From Paragorgia papillata (lineage: Eukaryota > Cnidaria > Anthozoa > Scleralcyonacea > Coralliidae), in contig JAWNZC010000258.1 in the NCBI GenBank assembly GCA_035771165.1, forward strand, positions 1,487,001 through 1,551,000: 64,000 nt of DNA, given 5' to 3'. Below are positions 22,464 to 33,335 of the stretch, piece after piece. The notes under the pieces were generated by a model. That model was given only the letters and a program-made list of their open reading frames with translations. It did not search any database and was not told the DNA's origin. The position numbers and the translations under genes are program-made. Positions within the stretch are counted from its first letter, which is position 1, and each line of letters begins with the position of its first letter.

Positions 22464-22616
22464 ATATATATGTGTATATATATAATGTATATATATAATG
22501 TATATATATACTGTACATATTGTACTATATGCAACTTACTATAATAAATATTTCTTAAGTTTTAGTTTACTGGTCCCTTATATTTCATTTATATAATTAT
22601 ATCTTGTTCCTACAAG

Positions 22617-22663
22617 CCACTGGAAATCTATAGAAACATGCTGGATGCTTTTGAACAATTCAG
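22617..22663 (+). pseudogene. KDZ transposase micro-exon
   Basis: Acceptor TTCCTACAAG, donor TTCAG/GTAAGA. It encodes PLEIYRNMLDAFEQF plus two bases of Arg, completed by the first base of the exon at 27704. IYxxxxDxFExFR is a known KDZ landmark. Listed as pseudogene because the gene as a whole is disrupted. Confidence 0.6.
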
Positions 22664-22814
22664 GTAAGAGTTCCAAACATGTTTCTTTCTTTGTGTGTTT
22701 CATAGGCTCCACATGCAAACTGTATTTCATGATCTTGATCTTAATTAAATTAATTATTATTATAATTTTCTTGAATAAAATTTACTGTACAAAGTTACTG
22801 TTCAATATGTATGA

Positions 22815-22900
22815 TTTGTGCAGTACAGTACAGTACAATACAATGCAGTACAGTAACAGTGCAGTACAGTACAGTGACAGTACAGTGACAATACAGTAAC
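22815..22900. repeat. (ACAGT)n pentanucleotide microsatellite, left part
   Basis: Imperfect ACAGT/GCAGT units. A matching tract in the same orientation lies at 27410-27482, on the other side of the inverted-repeat block. Confidence 0.85.
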
Positions 22901-23744
22901 CACGCTTGGCACAAAATGTATCAAAATCGCCAGAGGTGAGCGTGGCATTTTTTTTTTCAATTGTCAGCATATTTGGGAGACTGGTGACGAATTAAATTCT
23001 GAAAAATATGCGCCGTCTTTTTATAGCTCTGTAACGCTTGGGTTTCCTATGTTAAATACGATATTTGAGGGGGTGGTAGGGGAATACAAGAGGATCACAG
23101 TGGTACCAAGATTGCCATGGTGATCTTTGTTCTCGCGCGATCATGCCTTCATTCTTTGTGAGCACTTTTTGCAAATTTGGAAATTCGAGCCCGGACGCTA
23201 AAATATAACAATTTAAAGCTTCAAATAACTTTTTAGTCTTAACCGATCTGGTATTTATTTTGTGCTTGTCGGAAAGCCAAAGTGTTAAAGTGCATATACG
23301 AGAATTTTCATTTTTTTTCTAAAAATCGGCCGTATTGAGACGATTCTAACGATATATAACACTCCTTCAACGGATGAAAACTGCCCGAGATATTTGGTTC
23401 CAAACACGAGTTTTTCAAAACATGGCAGGGAGAAAAGAGTCTGAGTACGAGTATGGTTGATGACGTCAAATCGGGACAAGCTGTAATTTCAACTACAGTT
23501 GTTTACTTTACAATTGTGGACAAAATACCTTCGCGGAGTGCTTTATTCGAGTGTTTCAACAAACCAGTTAATGGCATAAACTCAGAGAATGGTTTAACAC
23601 TTCACAGGAAGGCTTACACTAAAGGTTTAAGATTGGAGGCAAGAGAAAGACGCCAACTTTGCGTTGTTAACTTGTTAAGCGCAAACGCACACAAAGTGTA
23701 AGCCAGTCGATTCCCAAGTACTGAAATAAAAGTAGCCTGCTGCG

Positions 23745-23942
23745 TAGGCAGTGTAGAAACCACAATCGAAATATAGTAACTTAGGTTAGATATACTGCCG
23801 AAACAGAGAACGTAGGAGTCTAATGTTTCGAGCGAAGGCCCTTCGTCAGGCCTCCATCAGGGCCTTCGCTCGAAACGTTAGATTCCTACGTTCTCTGTTT
23901 CGGAAGTATATCTAACCTAAGTTACTATATTTCGATTCCCAA
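23745..23942. repeat. Perfect-type hairpin with Penelope/hammerhead-like motif
   Basis: CGAAATATAGTAACTTAGGT and the following arm are mirrored around 23850. The minus strand of the left arm reads CTGACGA, then AGGGCCTTCGCTC, then GAAAC, the order of hammerhead ribozyme core elements. Related arms occur at 50512-50762. Confidence 0.6.
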
Positions 23943-24375
23943 GTACGTCGGTTTCGCTGGAAGAGTAGTTTTCCAGTACAAGATAAGCTCTATATCTCGT
24001 GTATAGAAATGGATGGTATTAGGGTAACGTCCTACCCACCCGCATCTGCTCCACACGACCACCAAGAGGCGCTTTCAGGGCAAGCGATCCGAGTCACGCA
24101 GTGAGAAATCAACAAACCCGTTGTATATTGTAATTTAATGCATTTTTTCCACAAATATGGACCCTCGGTATAATAACTTTTTAGATATTTAGGAAATACG
24201 AAGAAGAGTCAAATACCACTGAAAAATCCCAATATTCCATACCCTTGAAATACATCTACTCTTGAATATTTAATGAAAACAAAACAAAACAAAACAAGCA
24301 GTCTGATATCGTCCTGTCAAGCACCTTGTCAGCTGCATGTCTCCTCGCAGGGACCACTGATATTTTTCTCTTTAC

Positions 24376-24421
24376 AGCTTTTACGTAAATCTGTTACAGC
24401 TTTTACGTAAATCTGTTACAG
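24376..24421. repeat. 22-bp tandem doublet
   Basis: CAGCTTTTACGTAAATCTGT is repeated twice back to back. Confidence 0.8.
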
Positions 24422-24574
24422 CTGAGGATAATTGGGCCTTAAGCCCTTTATAACATATTCATCTCTAGCCTCATCCGTAGGCAACTCTGTATTTATCTCC
24501 GTTTCTGTAATTTCCAGAGTCTGTTTATGTTTTAGCTAATTTGCGGTCTGACAGGACCGACAGGTAAAACACTT

Positions 24575-25039
24575 TTGCCATTGATAAATTATAATATTTA
24601 TTGGCATATCAGGAATACAATTTTAATGATCTTCCAAACTGTAGCTTTATTCTATAGATACGAATACGCAGAAAACCCTAATCATACCAACCTTACCACA
24701 GTAAATAGCTGTAAATTCGAGAAAAAAGTCGGTGGTTCATGTAACGCGAGAATTAAGGCAGCTGACAAGATGTTCGACATAACGACATATGCTTGTTTTG
24801 TGTTCATTATATTTTCATGCTCGATGTATTCAGATGATCTGCAAGGTTGTGGTTTTTCAGCAGCACTTCTTTCTAATTCTAAATATCTAAAAAAGTTATT
24901 TTACCTGGAGTCCGTGTTTGTTAAAATAATTGCATCAAAACATGCAACGAGTTTGTTGATTATTGCTCATGTTGCGTTGAATCCTCTTGTCGCGCTTGAC
25001 TCTCAATTCAAAGCTTTCCTTCACGTTTGTTTCCAGTAA
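24575..25039 (+). other. 154-codon ORF, unrecognised
   Basis: It lies between the arms of the long foldback. Composition is mixed, with hydrophobic stretches (FVFIIFSCSMYS, LLIIAHVALNPLVAL). No family is recognised and no support beyond openness; probably spurious or a remnant cargo ORF. Confidence 0.2.
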
Positions 25040-25584
25040 ATATGGTGGGTAGAAGTTTCTCTAATATATCAGCCCTTTTTAGCCACGGGATATAGGGCTT
25101 CTCTTGTCTTGGAAACAATGTTTCCGAAGAAACCGTCTGGCCAGTTGAAATGCTTAGACCATACAGTGCGCCATACTGTATCTTTGCGTTCGCCCTTAAC
25201 ATCCTAACATTGGCATCATTCTATTGCTTCTGGTATTAAATCTTCATCGTAAACTTTCCTATGAAGTATTGTACCGTTTTTAGGGTCTGGCTTGTTGAAA
25301 CATCCGAATACAACACACCGCGAAGGTATTTCGTCCTCAATTGTATACTAAACAACTGTAGTCGCAAATACAGCTTGTCCCGATTTGACGTCATCAGCCT
25401 TATTCGGACTCAGACTCTTTTCTCCCGGCCATGTTTTGGAAAAACCTATTTTCGGCATGTTTAGAACCAAATATCTCGGGCAGTTTTCATCCGTTCAAAG
25501 GAGTGTTATATATCGTTAGAATCGTCTCAATACGGCCGATTTTTAGAAAAAAAAAAAATTCTCGTATATGCACTTTAACTTAAC

Positions 25585-27390
25585 CTCGTTTCTTTTTTGT
25601 TTTTCGACTTTGGGTCATTAATTTGTTTGGAGCGATATTCTTGAGACGTCGCGCGCGGCCGAGGCATGTCTTTGTGATACAAGTGCTTCGTTTTGTTGGT
25701 GGGATATATGATGTAAAACCGCCTGGAAATTGCATATCGTTACAAAATATAGAAGAAACAAGAAAACTAAAGGACCTAAAGATATTCAAGTTGTGTTAAG
25801 ACCATTGAAAGGAGTAAATAACCAGGTAAGAAGTGAATTGTATTAAAATTTGTGAGATATCGCACGCAGATTGCGAGCTTCTGCAAAGAATATATGTCTT
25901 TGCTGTACAATTGCCAATGAATTGTTTACATGAAGAAACGTGTTAGATAGATTTGTTGGACTTATTTAGTTATTTCGAAGCGTACAGAGATGCAAATGAC
26001 AGCCCATGTATAAATTGGTCCATCCATGTGCAGTAAAACAATGCCAGAGCTGTGTTTTGTTATGTTTATGTACATATGTAAAGTACAGTAAACTATAGTG
26101 TGCCTGCAATTATGCCATGCCTCATCTTAGCCCTTATTACAGCTATTTCAATTACAACTGAGCTGTTACATGAATCTTTGTCTTTGACACAGACTGACAC
26201 AGAGCTATTTATATTATGCAATTGTCTACTCTTATGATAATATAAATTGTATCAAAGAGCTGTGTTTATTTGCTGAATATGCACATCTATAAACATCGCA
26301 TATTATCTTTTTCTGTTTATAGTGTCGAACAGTTGTGTTCTAGATGAAGGCACCTTATCTCTTTCAGTGTCACCCACCTGGCTGGTCTTGTATCTACTTA
26401 CAGTTACTGAGGACTATCTGATTTATAGAGTCCTGAATATATGTGTAATGTGTATACATTTATTGTCTTGATTTTTTAGTACAGCAGCTTTTAAACCTAT
26501 GCTGTGATCAGATGCAAAATACTAATTCTTCTCTGTCTTGTTTTATATATTAAACTGAAAATTTAAGCAGAGTTTGCAGGAGTGTGTGGTGGTGGTGGGG
26601 GGGGGGGACTGGGTAGGTTTGGGGAGAGGGGTTGATTGGTTTGATGAGAGATGGCTGAGTTTAGGGAAAGAGTAGGGTAGAATAATGATTTGCAGCTATT
26701 ACCATGATACACCATTCTTGAATTTAAAAGGCAGTGAAGCTAAGTTTTAATTGTTTTCTTCTACAATTTTTATGTTTTCAGGGGGGTGCCAAGAAACATA
26801 TTTAGAATACTTCAACTACAGTATACTGTACAGGCAGTACAAAAATGTTTTACATTGATATTTGCCTAGGTATATGCTGTACCATATTCTTGACCCACAA
26901 TGACTCTCTATTTTGAATTAAGAAGTGTGTCACTCACTGTCAGGAGTCAGGACTGCTGATAATCTCTGTCAAACAAATCCTTCACCAGTCAATATTAAGA
27001 ATAAATCAACTTAAAGCAGATTGTTGTTATTGTGAAAGCAAAATAATTGCATGGCACAATACCGAAAATCCACAGTATTTTTCTACTGACAAGTATATTT
27101 AACTAGAGTAGAGAACCAGATCTGAGTCATCTGACATTTCGGCTTCGAACGTTTGTTATAAATACACCATACGGCCTGCTAGTCAGAAACTATTTTGTAA
27201 AAAAATTACAACCCGAGTAAGCTGAACAGTTTCTGAGCGATCACGAAGTAGTGCCGTACAACTATCGTACTTCTTTACTGCACAATCGAACTACGACCAG
27301 TAAACTCAGTTGCAAGTCCCCCGCCATTTTGTTTCTTTTTTGGAGGAAAACCGCTGTGCGCAATGCATGGCGACCTTTGGCGATTCCGAG
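25585..27390. other. Intronic region without recognised gene
   Basis: AT-rich, with a G-run near 26592-26607 and scattered ACAGT-like motifs. I see no coding exon. Confidence 0.4.
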
Positions 27391-27409
27391 GGCATTTGTG
27401 CCAAGCGTG

Positions 27410-27482
27410 AACAGTACAGTGCAGTACAGTACAGTACAGTACAGTACAGTACAGGACAGGACAGTACAGGACAGTACAGGAC
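27410..27482. repeat. (ACAGT)n pentanucleotide microsatellite, right part
   Basis: About 14 ACAGT/ACAGG units. Long reading frames over it on both strands are artefacts. Confidence 0.9.
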
Positions 27483-27703
27483 ATGTAATAGTATATACAT
27501 TGCAGTGTAGTGCAGCTTCTCATTTAAAGTACATATTAAGCTTGTTTAGATTAACTTTGCTCAGCCTCAAAAGAAAAACAACAAAATTATTGTCTACTGG
27601 TATGATTGAAATAAAAAAATTAAATTGTCGACTGCCACCTTTTGACTGATTATGAAAATATATTTTTCAACATTGAACTGTAAGTATATAATTCTATTTC
27701 TAG

Positions 27704-27785
27704 GAATTTTAAATTTGATCTCCGTAATTTAAAAATGATTTGCCCTGATCGGGATGGAGAAAATATTTGTCCAGCATGCCCTAAG
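27704..27785 (+). pseudogene. KDZ transposase exon with CPACPK motif
   Basis: Acceptor TTTCTAG at 27703, donor AAG/GTATGT at 27785/27786. The first base completes the Arg codon begun at 22663; the exon then encodes NFKFDLRNLKM and DRDGENICPACPK. An xCPACPK motif after a short helical stretch is typical of KDZ proteins. The phase match across a 5-kb intron supports one ancestral gene. Confidence 0.65.
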
Positions 27786-28040
27786 GTATGTGTAGCAAAA
27801 CAATTAATTTGTTAGTATTGCCAACAGTACTTAATTAAGGCATCTCTGGATCAAAGATATTATGTACGGTATTTATCTTTGAAAACCCTTTTTGTGGAAA
27901 TATATAAAACATACATGTATTACATAGTATTACATACATACATGTATGTATGTACAGGTATGTATGTATTGATGAGCCGCACATTGTGTGGACCTCGGCG
28001 AGTTACATACCTACACTGTGGGGACTCGTAGCATTGTGGG

Positions 28041-28108
28041 GACCTGCGACCTCAAACCCGCGACCTTCGGTTTACTAGTCCGATGCTCTACCAACTGAGC
28101 TACAGGTC
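28041..28108 (-). tRNA. tRNA-Thr(AGT)-like sequence, degraded
   Basis: On the minus strand: GACCTGTAGCTCAGTTGGT (acceptor and D arm), then ATCGGACTAGTAAACCGAAG with anticodon loop CTAGTAA (anticodon AGT). The T arm is abnormal (GGTTTGAGGTCG instead of GGTTCGAATCCC). A 6-bp acceptor stem GACCTG/CAGGTC remains. Probably a tRNA pseudogene or tRNA-derived SINE head rather than an active tRNA. Confidence 0.5.
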
Positions 28109-28242
28109 AAGTTGGGAGCTGGAGGTCGAATGATAGTACTTGGGCTATTTGATATTTCAAAACAGACTAGTTTCTTCAATATCTAAACAACAGTCTTCAT
28201 ACATAAAAATTTCCTATCATTTGACCTCCAGCTCCCAACTTA

Positions 28243-28314
28243 ACCGGTAGCTCAGTTGGTAGAGCATCGGACTAGTAAACTGAAGGTCATGGGTTTGAAT
28301 CCCAGCTGGGCCAA
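28243..28314 (+). tRNA. tRNA-Thr(AGT)-like sequence, degraded acceptor stem
   Basis: GGTAGCTCAGTTGGTAGAGC is a canonical D arm/A box, then ATCGGACTAGTAAACTGAAG (anticodon AGT) and GGGTTTGAATCCC (T arm/B box), ending GGGCCA. The 5' acceptor strand (TAACCGG) does not pair well with CTGGGCC. A and B boxes look intact, so Pol III binding is possible. Inverted relative to 28041-28108; likely SINE-related. Confidence 0.55.
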
Positions 28315-28319
28315 GTAGA

Positions 28320-29225
28320 GTTTTCTCTACTTGTCCTGTATGGTTTGTCACTCGGGGTAACACCTTATTATAATTCTTATTGAAGTAGGTTATAGCATGG
28401 GTCTCGTGGGTGCCATGTTGTGGTAACATGAAGTAGCTACAATCTGCTTGCCATGACCAGTGCAGGCAACTTATTGATTAAATGTTGTAGCCAATAACCA
28501 TGCCATATTTAGCTATTAAGCTATACACATGTAAAAATCCCACAGCTTGTTAACACAATGTGTTCGCAACAGGCTAACAGATTGTAACAATACTGTCATT
28601 CAAAAAGCTGCTACAACCTTGTTGGCATCAACCTGTAAACAACTTGTCAAATGCAGAGCAGCAACAGGTTGTTGGAACAACTTGTCATGAGTCTGTTGGG
28701 GTCATCAGCCTTGTTACAAGTTGGCAACAACTTGTTACAGACATGTCAACAGACTGGCAACAACCAGTGCGAACACATCGTGGTGAAAGCCTGTTAAACA
28801 GCCCTAGCTGTACGTAACAGCTTGCTTGCAGGCAGTGGATAGTCAAATAGCCCTGACTGGCCTGAGGTTATAAACAATTAAACAGAAAAAATATTTTAAA
28901 AAGTTTCTACTAACCTAAAAGTTTGGGCACAACCCAACTCCGTGTAGTCGTGTAGACAAAGAAGATATCACAAACAGGTTAACAATACCACACATGAGTC
29001 CCCCAGCTACTGCAAACTTATTACGAGGTATTTTCAAAGCTTTGTCTTTCACCTTGACACAACACCAACCGGTTATAACCATAGCAAAAAAGCAAAACGC
29101 AAAATATTCCGATGTCTTCAGCGGTAGTTTGTGTGTATATATCCTTCATGTTGTAGAGAAGGTATAACTACAACAATATTTGCTATTTTACGACAATTTA
29201 ACATCCCAATTCTCCAGCAAAGTTG
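28320..29225. other. Intergenic region, no gene seen
   Basis: It contains several imperfect copies of a TTGTAACA/CAACAGGTTG-type motif (28550-28760), suggesting a degenerate short-period repeat. No coding exon. Confidence 0.35.
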
Positions 29226-29297
29226 TTCCACTTTCGATGCAATCTCGTACCCGGAGCCTGCGATCCTTTTGGACATTACCAAAAGGATCGCAGAGTT
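29226..29297. repeat. Short hairpin repeat, CTCGTACCCxGAGCC family
   Basis: CTCGTACCCGGAGCCTGCGA and TCCTTTTGG are mirrored by CCAAAAGGATCGCAGAG. Other members: 30127-30178, 33009-33060, 45373-45411, 47140-47207, 53310-53370, 56405-56463, 56618-56652. Confidence 0.65.
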
Positions 29298-29461
29298 GGG
29301 TGGGAGTTGGGAATTAGTTCTTTAAAATTCGCGATTATTGTTAATTCTAGCCCATTTTGCAATTAACGATGATCATGAATTCTAGATAAGATGATATGCT
29401 GGGGAGGCTCTGGGAAATGCTCTAGGATAATCCATTACCAATTTCAAAAGAAATATGGGCC

Positions 29462-29594
29462 AGGTAACCACTAATCTCATTCTCGCGTCATCAGGGCTAA
29501 ATCTCCTGATGATGATTGCAGTTTTACTCATATGCAATAAAAACGTTCGAAAATTTTAACCAATCGGAAAGCAGAAGTCTCTAGTGGTTACCTC
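29462..29594. mobile_element. Small MITE with GGTAACCACTA termini
   Basis: GGTAACCACTAATCTC at the left, mirrored by GAAGTCTCTAGTGGTTACC at the right. Non-coding. Confidence 0.55.
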
Positions 29595-30309
29595 TAAACC
29601 GGACTCTAAACCTAACCACAACCACCCGGCAACCCTAAATCTAACCACAACCTCCCAGCAACCCGAATTAAGGTCGCCATTAGAGGGGAAAGCTAGACTT
29701 GCCAATACGCGCGATCGTGTACTTCGAAATGGCGGCCACAATTTATATACAAGGAGTGGAAAAATTCAACAAAGATAATAGACTCCTCAATAAAGAATTA
29801 AGGTAGAATTTATAATCGTGATAAAACCAAAAATTATAATAATTTATTAAATCGTGATGAAATTTTAGTAAAAGGCTTGTTTTAGACTAATTTTAGCTCG
29901 TTTATTTTCCCTCGCATTTTGCTGGATCATTCTCGTACGCAGAGCCTTGGCCAAGTCGTCGATCCTTTTTCTTAGTTCGCAAAGGTAAAACAATAGTAAC
30001 ACAATAGAATTTTCAACCGTGACCGTGCACAAGGTACACAAACACCTAGCTAGAACAACGGATTTTATGAAGTTTCCTAACTATCTCCCTCAATCATGCA
30101 ACTATGAGTATACCAAAGAGCCACACGACCCAGAGCGTTTGTTTCCCTGCGCGGCAAAGGCTCTGGGTACGAGTTTGGCCTCTTGTCTCTAGGGTTCTCT
30201 AGGGTATAAATAAACTGATTTTTATCTGATTTTTCACTAATTAGTCAAATACGAACACTTTGTTAAGAAAGCACCAAGTTTATCTAGAACAAGTTTAGTA
30301 GAATACGTT

Positions 30310-30334
30310 TGCAAAAAAAGGAAAAGAAAAAGGA
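30310..30334 (-). terminator. Pol III T-run terminator of 5S copy 1
   Basis: Directly downstream of the 5S 3' end on the minus strand there are TTTTTC, TTTTCC and a run of seven T. Confidence 0.75.
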
Positions 30335-30453
30335 GTCTACAACACGGGGTGTTCCTGGGCAGTCACCCATCCAAGTACTAACCCCGCTCGACTGGGCTTA
30401 ACTTCGGTGATCTGACGGGAACCGGTGCTTTACCAGTGACATGGTCGTAGACA
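30335..30453 (-). rRNA. 5S ribosomal RNA gene, copy 1
   Basis: Minus-strand sequence begins GTCTACGACCATGTCACTGG and ends CCGTGTTGTAGAC, 119 nt. Internal promoter landmarks are present: GTTAAGCCCAGTCGAGCGGG (A box region), GTTAGTACTTGGATGGGTGA and CTGCCCAGGAA (C box region). A T-rich run (TTTTTCTTTTCC then TTTTTTT) follows immediately, serving as Pol III terminator. Terminal bases pair as in 5S helix I (GTCTAC/GTAGAC). Looks intact. Confidence 0.88.
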
Positions 30454-31112
30454 CGAAGATTAGTGAAAGTTTAGGTTTTATACAATGTACTAGCATGGGT
30501 ATCTTGGAGAAAAAAAAAGAGACAATTGGTAAAAAAAATTCTGGTAAATATTTTTAGCTGAGCAGCTGCTAAATAAACAGTCCGGTTCTTCTGAAGAACG
30601 TCAGATTCGACGGGGCCACGCAGAAGTCTGAGATATCTCTATTTATACTAATCCAGAATATACTGAAAAATTAGGCAACAATCAAAATAATACCCGATCA
30701 CACAGTTAAAGAAATAGCCATGGGAACATGATTTTCTTTTCAAGTGTATGGGAAAATGAAGCGTTCTGTTAACTGAAACCTGATACATCGAACTACATGT
30801 TGTTTTAATATATCGACCATACCAAGGACAATTAATTTGAACACGCGTCCTAAGAAAACAAAGATTGTCACTGTAAAAGATGTACATATGTAGCTAACCA
30901 CGGTGAGCTAACCTACTGTATATTCCACAGCGCAAGTGATCTCTATAGAAGATTTTTAGCTCAAACTTGGTAGTCTTGACAAATGTGAAAACAGAAGTAA
31001 ACTAATTCCGCTATTTAAGTTCGCCGGGAAGGTCGACCTTCAGACTTTGTAAAGGTTAATAAATTTGTAAAGTGCCCCCGAGAAACAGACATGAAAATTT
31101 CCTTTGTGTTAA

Positions 31113-31522
31113 AAGCCTGGCCAAACGCTTTCAACATCGCATTCAACATCATTCAACATTGTTGAACGATGTTGAATAATGTTGAATACACGAGTGGCCA
31201 AATGAATTCAACATCTATCAACATTCATACAGCTACCACAAAAGCTGGAATCGACAATATCCCGCATGGCGCATGTCTCTGTTCAACAAAGTTGAATGAA
31301 ATATGGCCAAATGCGTTTAACACCTTTCAACATTTTGAGAACAATAGAAATGTTGAACGCGTGTTGAACGAAAATTTGAACATGTTCAAATTTCGTTCAA
31401 CATCATTCAACACCATTCAACAACGTTCAACATCATTCAACAGGGGTGGCCAAACGCTTTCAACATGCATGTTGAATTCAACAATGTTGAATGAAATGTT
31501 GAAAGCGTTTGGCCCAGCCTTA
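31113..31522. mobile_element. MITE built of TTCAACAT repeats, copy 1
   Basis: It starts AAGCCTGGCCAAACGCTTTC and ends GAAAGCGTTTGGCCCAGCC, flanked by TTAA on both sides. The interior is dense in TTCAACAT and its complement ATGTTGAA. The intact pair with TTAA flanks is clearest in copy 2 (33982-34421). Confidence 0.75.
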
Positions 31523-31526
31523 TTAA

Positions 31527-31993
31527 AGGATGAGTGTCCAGCTAATGCCTTGCGCGCTCACAGTGCACCCTCGCGGCCATTTTTCGGGCCACGAAATTCA
31601 ACAAGTGAAGCAATCCCTCGATATCTGAGCAATCCTTGCAGTAAATTACTCAATTTATGTTTTTCGTGAGAGCAAAGATGATTTAGTAAGTAGTTATTGT
31701 CATATTTTTGATAATATTTGATTACACTCAGAGGGCCGTGGAGTTATATTTCGAGACAAGTATTCGCGAAATACAACTCCACGGCCCTCTGAGTGTAATC
31801 AAATATTATCAAAAATATGACAATAACTACTTACTAAATCATCTTTGCTCTCACGAAAAACATAAATTGAGTAATTTACTGCAAGGATTGCTCAGATATC
31901 GAGGGATTGCTTCACTTGTTGAATTTCGTGGCCCGAAAAATGGCCGCGAGGGTGCACTGTGAGCGCGCAAGGCATTAGCTGGACACTCATCCT
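31527..31993. mobile_element. 467-bp palindromic element with TTAA target duplication
   Basis: It starts AGGATGAGTGTCCAGC and ends with the exact inverse (GCTGGACACTCATCCT). Arms of about 230 bp are nearly identical, joined by a short CAAGTATTCGCG-type loop. TTAA flanks both ends (31523-31526, 31994-31997). The duplicate unit has the uninterrupted site (34422-34425), proving insertion. TTAA targets are typical of piggyBac and Kolobok superfamilies. Non-coding. Confidence 0.9.
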
Positions 31994-33217
31994 TTAAGGC
32001 GGGGTATATTCAAAGGCAAAAATTTATTTTTTTGAATTTATTTGAAGCTTTAAACGCTAAAGAAACCCAGACTGTGTGTGTCCAGGTTCAAATTATTGTT
32101 CACTTGTTTATAGGCATTTTAACTACCTAGTGACTTGGTTTCCATGGCAACGCTGTTAGTACTTTTTGTTTACTTCAACTTTTTGTCAATGTATTCCCCC
32201 TGGAAAGCAAAACAAAGTTAACGCTTTTTCTAAAACTTTTAAAATGCGGTCGCTTGAAGAGAGTCGATAGTAGCGTAGGAAGGTGATGACGTTGTTTGCC
32301 CATCAAAGTTTTGCGTTGTTCTTGCTGTTGCTTGACCATCCGGTTTCTTGCATATCTCGCCTAACGAGAGCATAAAAAAAAGTTCAATTTCAAAAAATTA
32401 AAGAAAACTCAATAAGATAAGATATTGTTTATAATATGCAAATTTTGTGTTAAGGTGTGTTTACAGGTATATGGAGGCAAGTCAGCCTGGGCACCCAACC
32501 AGACTAGCCCGCTTTACATGAGAAGGGCTAGCTCGCGTAACCGGCTTACTTGTTGTGCTAATTGCGGTAAGTTATCAGTTCTGGCAAGACACGAAATCTC
32601 ATTGTTTTTATGAACTGTACATGAACAAGCAGAACTTATGAATTGTTAATACGTCGAAAAGAGCTGATAAAAAACGGAGCTTTTAATACCAGTCCGGTGT
32701 GGCGGTCTGAGATTGTCATCAAAACGATATATTAGACTTCAAGACAGGAGGATATTGAGACTTCGGTTTCGATTTTAGCTCGTTTATTTTCCCTCGCATT
32801 TTGCTGGATCAATCTCGTACGCAGAGCCTTGGCCAAGTCGTCGATTCCTTTTTCTTAGTTCGCAAAGGTAAAACAATAGTAACACAATAGAATTTTCAAC
32901 CGTGACCGTGCACAAGGTACACAAACACCTAGCTAGAACAACGGATTTTATGAAGTTTCCTAACCATCTCTGTCAATCATGCAACTATGAGTATACCAAA
33001 GAGCCACACGACCCAGAGCGTTTGTTTCCCTGCGCGGCAAAGGCTCTGGGTACGAGTTTGGCCTCTTGTCTCTACGGTTCTCTAGGGTATAAATAAACTG
33101 ATTTTTTATCTGATTTTTCACTAATTAGTCAAATACGAACACTTTGTTAAGAAAGCACCAAGTTTATCTAGAACAAGTTTAGTAGAATACGTTTGCAAAA
33201 AAAGGAAAAGAAAAAGG

Positions 33218-33335
33218 AGTCTACAACACGGGGTGTCCTGGGCAGTCACCCATCCAAGTACTAACCCCGCTCGACTGGGCTTAACTTCGGTGATCTGACG
33301 GGAACCGGTGCTTTACCAGTGACATGGTCGTAGAC
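33218..33335 (-). rRNA. 5S ribosomal RNA gene, copy 2
   Basis: 118 nt, identical to copy 1 in the promoter regions but lacking one base in the 3' arm (plus strand GGGGTGTCCTGGG against GGGGTGTTCCTGGG). The T-run terminator follows as in copy 1. Whether the missing base matters is uncertain; it lies in the helix IV/V region. Confidence 0.85.

Larger units (their letters stand above)
23284..25580. mobile_element. Long foldback element with about 270-bp arms
   Basis: The left arm from about 23286 (AAAGTGCATATACGAGAATT, ATCGGCCGTATTGAGACGAT, ATGACGTCAAATCGGGACAA) runs to about 23560. It is mirrored from about 25300 to 25578 (TTGTCCCGATTTGACGTCAT, ATCGTCTCAATACGGCCGAT). Arms differ by small indels. 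The centre contains the hairpin at 23745-23940 and a 154-codon ORF at 24575-25039 with no recognised domain. Confidence 0.75.
22901..27409. mobile_element. 4.5-kb inverted-repeat-bounded block within a KDZ intron
   Basis: CACGCTTGGCACAAA at 22901 is mirrored by TTTGTGCCAAGCGTG ending 27409. Similarity continues inward for about 45 bp (AATCGCCAAAGG-type sequence). Both sides abut direct ACAGT microsatellite tracts, as if the block had inserted in the tract. It contains another foldback at 23284-25580. No transposase recognised. Confidence 0.5.
29890..32771. repeat. Tandem duplication, copy 1 (contains 5S gene; 2882 bp)
   Basis: From TTTTAGCTCGTTTATTTTCC to GACTTCGGTTTCG, this copy matches 32772-35203 throughout at very high identity. 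The two lie head to tail with no spacer. Copy 1 is longer because of the TTAA palindrome at 31527-31993. Small indels elsewhere account for the remaining difference. Confidence 0.92.

Noticed and set aside
22782..22970. Cys/Leu/Tyr-rich ORF over the ACAGT repeat
   Set aside because: Pentanucleotide repeat read through; the same peptide pattern appears in the ORFs at 27275-27523.
29584..29660. Possible telomere-like CCCTAAA/CTAACC repeats
   Set aside because: Irregular units such as CCTAACCACAACC; not a TTAGGG array. Similar degenerate sequence occurs at 53740-53790.
30648..30887. Repeated 79-codon minus-strand ORF (also 33531-33770)
   Set aside because: Present twice only because of the tandem duplication; no domain, and it lies directly upstream of the 5S gene in spacer DNA.
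31169..31669. 166-codon ORF across the TTCAACAT MITE and the palindrome
   Set aside because: Low-complexity translation of the octamer repeats; it is broken in the sister copy.
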